Below, in pieces: positions 59,670-64,000 of a DNA stretch of 64,000 nt. How positions within the stretch are numbered: the stretch's first letter is position 1; the number at the start of each line of letters is the position of its first letter. The position numbers and the translations under genes were made by a program. Below the pieces are notes generated by a model, which saw only the letters and a program-made list of their open reading frames with translations, did not search any database and was not told the DNA's origin. This DNA comes from Desulfomicrobium sp. UBA5193. GTDB taxonomy: Bacteria; Desulfobacterota; Desulfovibrionia; Desulfovibrionales; Desulfomicrobiaceae. The DNA lies in NCBI GenBank assembly GCA_002412965.1, contig DHWB01000011.1, positions 390,467 to 454,466 on the forward strand, in the 5' to 3' direction.

Positions 59670-61439
59670 ATGAAAAATGAAAACACCCGCGCTCTTGGCC
59701 GCTCGCTCTGGCGGCTGGTGCGCTTTGCCCGTCCTCATGCGCACCGGATTGTTCTGGGCCTTGCGGCCAATGCCGCAGCCCGGTTTTTCGACCTGCTGCC
59801 CATGATCGTGGTTGGCCGGGTTGTGGATACGGTCTCTGTGGCCCTGCGGGACGGGAAGCCTCTTGTGCCGGCTGAATTTGCCTGGGCCGGACTGCTGGTG
59901 CTGGGCACGTTCGCGGGGCTGGCCATCTTCCAGAGTGTCAGCGACTACACGTTGGACGCCACGGCGCAGAGGATTCGTCATGACCTGCGCGTGGAGCTGT
60001 ACACCCATGTCCAGAAACTCGATGTGTCCTACTTCGAATCACGCCAGATCGGGGACATCATGGCCGTGCTGGCCGGGGATGTGGACAATCTGGAGCGCTT
60101 CTTTTCCGACACCTCGACCAGCATCGTGCGCCTCCTGATCACCTTCACCGGGGTTTACGGCATCCTCTTTTGGCTGGACTACCATCTTGCGCTGCTGCTT
60201 CTCGCGCCCATGCCCATCGCCATCTGGGCCGTGCGCTTTTTCGCCACCCGCGTCGCGCCGCAGTACCGCAAGGCGCGGCAGGCCGTGGGCGACATCAACG
60301 CCATCCTCGAAAACAACCTGCAGGGCATGAACGTGATCCAGGCCTATTCGGCCCAGGATCATCAGACCGGCCGCATCCGTCTGCGTTCCGAGGAATACCG
60401 CGACGCCGCCATCCTCGCGGCCCGCGAACGGGCGCGCTTCATTCCCTTGCTCTACGGCGTGGCCGGCCTGGGCTATGGTCTGCTGATCGGGGTGGGCGGA
60501 TGGATGACCTTTGCCGGGATCGGTCCCAGCGTGGGCGATTTCACCACCTTCGTGCTCATGGCCATGCGTCTCATTCTGCCCCTCTTTGTTTTTGGCATGC
60601 TCATCAACCAGATCCAGCAATCCGAGGCTTCGGCCCTGCGCATCAACGAGGTTTTCGACACCATCCCCACGATGCGCGATCAGGCCAAATCCACGCCGCT
60701 GGAAGGGGAGCTCGAACATGTCGAGGTGCGCGAGGTCAGTTTTGCCTATCCGGAGCGTGGGCGGGTGCTGTGCGGCATCAACCTTGATCTCAGGCGGGGC
60801 CGGGTGCTGGGCGTCGTCGGCCCCACGGGCGCGGGCAAGAGCTCTCTGGCCAAGCTCATGCTGCGTTATTATGATCCGCTGGACGGCGAAATCGTGGTCA
60901 ATGGCCGCCCCCTGTCCTCCATCTCCCTCGATTCCTGGCGCGGGCGCATCGGCTATGTCTCGCAGGAGGCCTATCTTTTCCACGGCACCGTGGCCGAGAA
61001 CATCCGCCTGGGCACGCCGCTGGCCACGGCCAGGGATATCAGCCAGGCCGCGCGCATGGCCGGGGCCGAGGAGTTCATCGACGCCTTGCCTTTAGGTTAC
61101 GAGACCCTGGTCGGAGCCCGGGGCACGAAGCTGTCCGGTGGCCAGCGCCAGCGCATCTCTCTGGCGCGGGCCATCCTGCGCGACCCGGAATTTCTGATCC
61201 TGGACGAGGCCACGTCCAGCGTGGACACGCGCACCGAAGAGATCATCCAGAACAACCTGAAGGATCTGCGCGGCGACCGCATCACCCTGGCCATCGCCCA
61301 TCGCCTGTCCACGGTGCGGCACTGCGACGAGATCGTGGTCATTGTGGACGGGGTCATCGTCGAGCGCGGCGGGCATAACGAGCTGGTCGCTGCGGGCGGC
61401 GTGTATGCGGGGTTGTGGCAGGTGCAGAGCGGGGAATAG
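59670..61439 (+). CDS. ABC exporter, fused membrane and ATPase domains (MsbA/multidrug type)
   Basis: 589 residues from ATG 59670 with AAGGGG upstream. Residues 20-310 form the six-helix exporter domain (VLGLAANAAARFFDLLPMIV, FTGVYGILFWLDYHLALLLL); residues 345-589 the ATPase with Walker A GPTGAGKS, Q-loop YVSQEAYLFHGTVAENIRLG, signature LSGGQRQR, Walker B FLILDEATSSVD and H-loop IAHRLS. It probably works as a homodimer exporting a lipid or small molecule. Divergent from the TonB receptor operon and may share the operator at 59528-59545. Confidence 0.88.
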   Translation: MKNENTRALGRSLWRLVRFARPHAHRIVLGLAANAAARFFDLLPMIVVGRVVDTVSVALRDGKPLVPAEFAWAGLLVLGTFAGLAIFQSVSDYTLDATAQRIRHDLRVELYTHVQKLDVSYFESRQIGDIMAVLAGDVDNLERFFSDTSTSIVRLLITFTGVYGILFWLDYHLALLLLAPMPIAIWAVRFFATRVAPQYRKARQAVGDINAILENNLQGMNVIQAYSAQDHQTGRIRLRSEEYRDAAILAARERARFIPLLYGVAGLGYGLLIGVGGWMTFAGIGPSVGDFTTFVLMAMRLILPLFVFGMLINQIQQSEASALRINEVFDTIPTMRDQAKSTPLEGELEHVEVREVSFAYPERGRVLCGINLDLRRGRVLGVVGPTGAGKSSLAKLMLRYYDPLDGEIVVNGRPLSSISLDSWRGRIGYVSQEAYLFHGTVAENIRLGTPLATARDISQAARMAGAEEFIDALPLGYETLVGARGTKLSGGQRQRISLARAILRDPEFLILDEATSSVDTRTEEIIQNNLKDLRGDRITLAIAHRLSTVRHCDEIVVIVDGVIVERGGHNELVAAGGVYAGLWQVQSGE

Positions 61440-61516
61440 GGCGAGGGAAGATGGGGAGGCGCGGTGCTGGGAGGACGGTGCTGGGCGGCGGAGGCGGGTT
61501 GGCCGCGGCGGGGCGC

Positions 61517-61758
61517 GCCGAAACTCCTTCGCGGGCCTCGTAAGGCTTGACCGTTGCGTGCAGGGCGTCGTGGTCTGGGCAACGTGAGAGGCGGCGGTTT
61601 GTCCCTCGCGGAGCCCGCCGAAACTCCTTCGCTGGCCTCGTAGAGTTGAACCATTGCGTGCAGGGCGTCATGCCTGGGCAGTCCGATCGGCAATGGTTCA
61701 ACAAACGATGCCTGGCTCAGTCAGACAGTCGGCGAGCTCCGCGAGGGACAAACCGCCG
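61517..61758. repeat. Two-stem structured repeat, copies B (partial) and C (complete)
   Basis: Copy C (61592-61758): outer arms 61592-61614 and 61736-61758 are perfect 23-base complements; inner arms GTTGAACCATTGC (61645-61657) and GCAATGGTTCAAC (61690-61702) are perfect. Conserved boxes as in copy A lie at 61616-61642 and 61703-61737. Copy B (61517 to about 61584) has the first box and the inner left arm (GACCGTTGC) with a short GCAACG partner, but lacks the rest and abuts copy C. The tandem lies in a 511-base intergenic region between the exporter and htpG. Confidence 0.75.
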
Positions 61759-61797
61759 TCGTGCGAGGGTGCGGGGATGCTCAAGAGTTGAAGACAA

Positions 61798-61832
61798 GAA
61801 ATCCCCGGAAAGCATGGCTTTCCGGGGATTTC
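61798..61832. terminator. Terminator hairpin between the exporter region and htpG
   Basis: GAAATCCCCGGAAAGC (61798-61813) and GCTTTCCGGGGATTTC (61817-61832) are perfect complements around ATG. The A/T-rich ends make it usable in both directions, for htpG and for rightward transcripts. Confidence 0.75.
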
Positions 61833-61950
61833 AATTTCAAAGCGGGTTTTGGTGCCACGACACCTTGGCTATCCGGCCGGATGCCGGAAAATAAACTCAC
61901 CCCCTGTATGGGGTGCAGGGGACGCGTCCCCTGCCCGCCGGAGGCATCTT

Positions 61951-63843
61951 CTATTTCCCCTCACGCTCCTTGTACCAGCCGCTGGAGTCTTCCATCAGCT
62001 TGTTCAGGCGGCTGACCATCTTGTGCGGGTCGGCCAGGTAGCCGTCCATGAGCAGGGCGGATTCGTAGAGTTGTTCGACGATGGTGGCCACGAATTCGTC
62101 CTTCTCGTTTTTGGCGAAGACGGAGAGCAGGTTGCGCACCAGTTTGTGGTCCTGGTTGATCTCGAAGATCTTCTTGGGGATGGAGGTGTCCTTGGTCACC
62201 AGCTGCATGATCTTGTGCATCTGGGACGTGGAGCCGTCCGGGCTGACCAGACAGGAGGGGCTCTGGCTCAGGCGCTTGGAGATGCGGGCCTCGGTGATGC
62301 GGTCGCCCAGGATTTCCTGCACACGCGTGAGGAAGCGGTCCATGTCCTTGCTTTCCTCGGTGTTCAGGACTTCGGGCTTGTCGACCTTGTCGGCTGCGCT
62401 GGCGAATTGTTCGAGGCTTGCGATGTCGGCGTTCTCGGTGGCCTTGAGCTCGAACTCCTTGAACTTGCGCAGGCTGTCCATCACGAACTCATCCACGGGT
62501 TCGTACAGGTAGAGCACCTCGATGCCCTTGGCGCGGAAGATCTCAAGGTGCGGGTTCTGCTCAATGGCCTCGCGGCTGGGACCGGAGATGTAGTAAATCT
62601 CCTTTTGTCCTTCCTTGGCCGCCTCGATGTATTCATCCAGGGAGATGAGCCCGTCCTTGTCCGTGTGCCGGGAGGAGTTGAAGCGCAGGAGCTCACCGAA
62701 GGCTTCCTGGTTGGCGTAGTCGGCGTAGCCGAGCTTGAAGCGCTTGGCGTGTTCCTTCCAGAAGGTGATGTAGCGGTCCTTGTCCTGGCCGAGCTTCTTG
62801 AGATGGGTCAGGATCTGCTTGGTCAGGGTGGTGGCGATTTTGCGAATGAGCAGGTTTTCCTGCAAGGTCTCGCGGGAGATGTTCAGGGGCAGGTCTTCAG
62901 TGTCGACCACGCCGCGCACGAAGCCGAGGTATTCGGGGATGAGATCCTTGTTCTTGCTCTGGATCAGTACGCGGCGAACGTAAAGGTCCAGGCCGTAGTT
63001 GTCGCGGTCGAAGCCGAAGGCGTCCTGGCTGCGCGGAGGCACGAAGGCCAGGGCCGAGAACTGCACCGGCGCGTCCACGCTCAGGTGCAGGGTGTCGAGG
63101 GGCTCTTCGTGGTCGTAGGTCAGGAACTTGTAGAACTCCGTGTACTGCTCGGGAGTGACCGAAAACTTGTTCTCGCGCCACAGTGCCTGCACCGTGTTGG
63201 CTTTTTCGCCCTGCACCAGGATGGGGAAGGAGATGAAATTGGAGTGTTTCTTGATGATGGACGTGATGCGGTTCTTTTCCGCGAACTCCTTGCCTTCTTC
63301 CTTCAGGTGCACGGTGACGGTCGTGCCGCGCGGCATGTCTTCGTCAAGTTCGGACACGGTGTAGGTGCCCATCCCGTCGGAGCTCCATTCCACGCCCTTG
63401 GCTTCGGCCTTGAAGGAGCGGGTGCGGATGGTGACCTTGTCGGCGACCATGAAGACCGAATAAAAGCCCACGCCGAAGCGGCCGATGATGTTGGAGGAGT
63501 TGGCCTGGTCGGCCATGGCCTGGCGGATGAATTCGGCCGACCCGGAATGGGCGATGGTGCCGATGTTTTCCACCAGTTCGTCCTGGGTCATGCCGATGCC
63601 GGTGTCGGTGATGACGAGCTGGCGGTTTTCCTCGTCTGCGGTGATGGAGATTTGCAGCTCAAGGTCCGGGCTGGTGATCTCTGCCGAGCGGGCCTGCTCG
63701 AAGCGCAGTTTGTCCAGGGCGTCGGAGGCGTTGGAAACAAGCTCGCGCAAAAAGATTTCCCGGCTCGTGTACAGAGAGTGGGTAATGATATCGAGGAGTT
63801 GCTTGATTTCTGTTTTAAATTCGAACTGTTGTGCCTGGGACAT
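61951..63843 (-). CDS. htpG: Chaperone protein HtpG (HSP90 family)
   Basis: 630 residues, start ATG 63843 with AAGGAG upstream. N-terminal GHKL ATPase: [35 protein letters not shown] and [20 protein letters not shown]. The middle domain ([18 protein letters not shown]) and the C-terminal dimerisation domain complete a full-length bacterial HSP90. It is ATP-dependent and cytosolic. A sequence resembling a heat-shock promoter lies upstream (63880-63905). Confidence 0.96.
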
Positions 63844-63879
63844 AGATGCTCCTTGGTTGCGAAATTTTGTTTGCACCAA

Positions 63880-63905
63880 ATAAATGGCCTGTCCCCATTG
63901 TCAAG
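63880..63905 (-). promoter_or_regulatory. Candidate promoter of htpG
   Basis: On the minus strand CTTGAC (63905-63900) and CCATTTAT (63887-63880) are separated by 12 bases, resembling a sigma-32 promoter (CTTGAA, CCCCATNT). The TTGACA core could also serve a housekeeping sigma factor. The start codon lies 36 bases downstream. Confidence 0.35.
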
Positions 63906-63977
63906 GGCTGGGCCTGAAACAAGATTTTTGCTTGACCGGGACATGGGCCTTGGGTAGAGAGTTTGCCCTGTCGGATG

Positions 63978-64000
63978 GTGGGTGTAGCTCAGTAGGCAGA
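63978..64000 (+). tRNA. 5' end of a tRNA gene, cut by the window edge (possibly tRNA-His)
   Basis: The last bases, GTGGGTGTAGCTCAGTAGGC and AGA, match the acceptor 5' strand (7 bases), U8-A9 and D-arm of a bacterial tRNA. The GUGGGUG acceptor strand is common in tRNA-His, and the preceding base is G. The anticodon is outside the window, so identity is not proven. Confidence 0.7.

Noticed and set aside
61849..63957. Plus-strand 702-codon ORF opposite htpG
   Set aside because: Antisense shadow of a complete HSP90 gene.

Overview
The window looks like chromosome of a sulfate-reducing deltaproteobacterium of the Desulfovibrionales, closest in gene content to Desulfomicrobium or Desulfovibrio. 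The support is a selenocysteine-containing, Tat-exported formate dehydrogenase, a Mop-type aldehyde oxidoreductase whose eight [2Fe-2S] cysteines sit at the same residue numbers I remember for the Desulfovibrio gigas enzyme, a 218-residue low-molecular-weight assimilatory-type sulfite reductase, and the accessory gene set known from the D. vulgaris DVU_1551-1557 region. Most genes are GC-rich; 19.4-24.3 kb is strikingly AT-rich and looks acquired.

Layout. 0-16 kb is mostly on the minus strand and is devoted to metal oxyanion uptake. It holds a TonB-dependent receptor operon with an FmdE-family protein, a methyltransferase and a FecBCD-type ABC transporter (6885 down to 499), a TonB protein, a further methyltransferase, an XRE regulator with a periplasmic-binding-protein-like sensor domain, and a molybdate/tungstate transporter cluster with one ModA but two ModB/ModC pairs. 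Two 30-bp palindromes of the kind bound by TunR tungstate regulators lie in this cluster. 16-19.4 kb has a monooxygenase-like gene, an apparently exported family II pyrophosphatase and the 3' remnant of a group II intron.

19.5-25.7 kb is the accessory island: a C5 cytosine methyltransferase, facing a two-gene operon of a dual-GHKL histidine kinase and a receiver protein with a C-terminal HEPN-type RNxxxH motif, then a Phd/PIN toxin-antitoxin pair flanked by short repeats. I read the three-gene block as a candidate undescribed phosphorelay-controlled defence system.

25.8-50.2 kb is the molybdenum enzyme region: a B12-binding radical SAM protein, fdhA-fdhB-fdhE, a domesticated-looking IS1595-type transposase, an FmdE-MoeA fusion with a ModE-like regulator, a NifX-like protein, a second MoeA-like protein with the aldehyde oxidoreductase, and a long operon of predicted oxidoreductase maturation genes (dicluster flavoprotein, small redox protein, methyltransferase, C-GCAxxG-C-C protein, radical SAM TrsS, CoA-ligase-like protein, XdhC-like protein, NTP transferase, phosphatase). 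50.3-54.1 kb has the sulfite reductase, an ankyrin protein and decayed genes. 54.2-61.4 kb holds a second TonB receptor coupled to an ECF transporter and an ABC exporter; 61.9-64 kb holds htpG and the start of a tRNA.

Common threads. A palindrome of form TATGYC-N6-GRCATA occurs before the FmdE-MoeA gene, the NifX-like gene, the MoeA-aldehyde oxidoreductase operon (twice) and the TonB receptor/ECF operon; the ModE-like protein encoded in the middle of these is the natural candidate to bind it. Separately, an undescribed repeat family with two nested stems that keep pairing while changing sequence appears at 44.1 kb and 61.5-61.8 kb.
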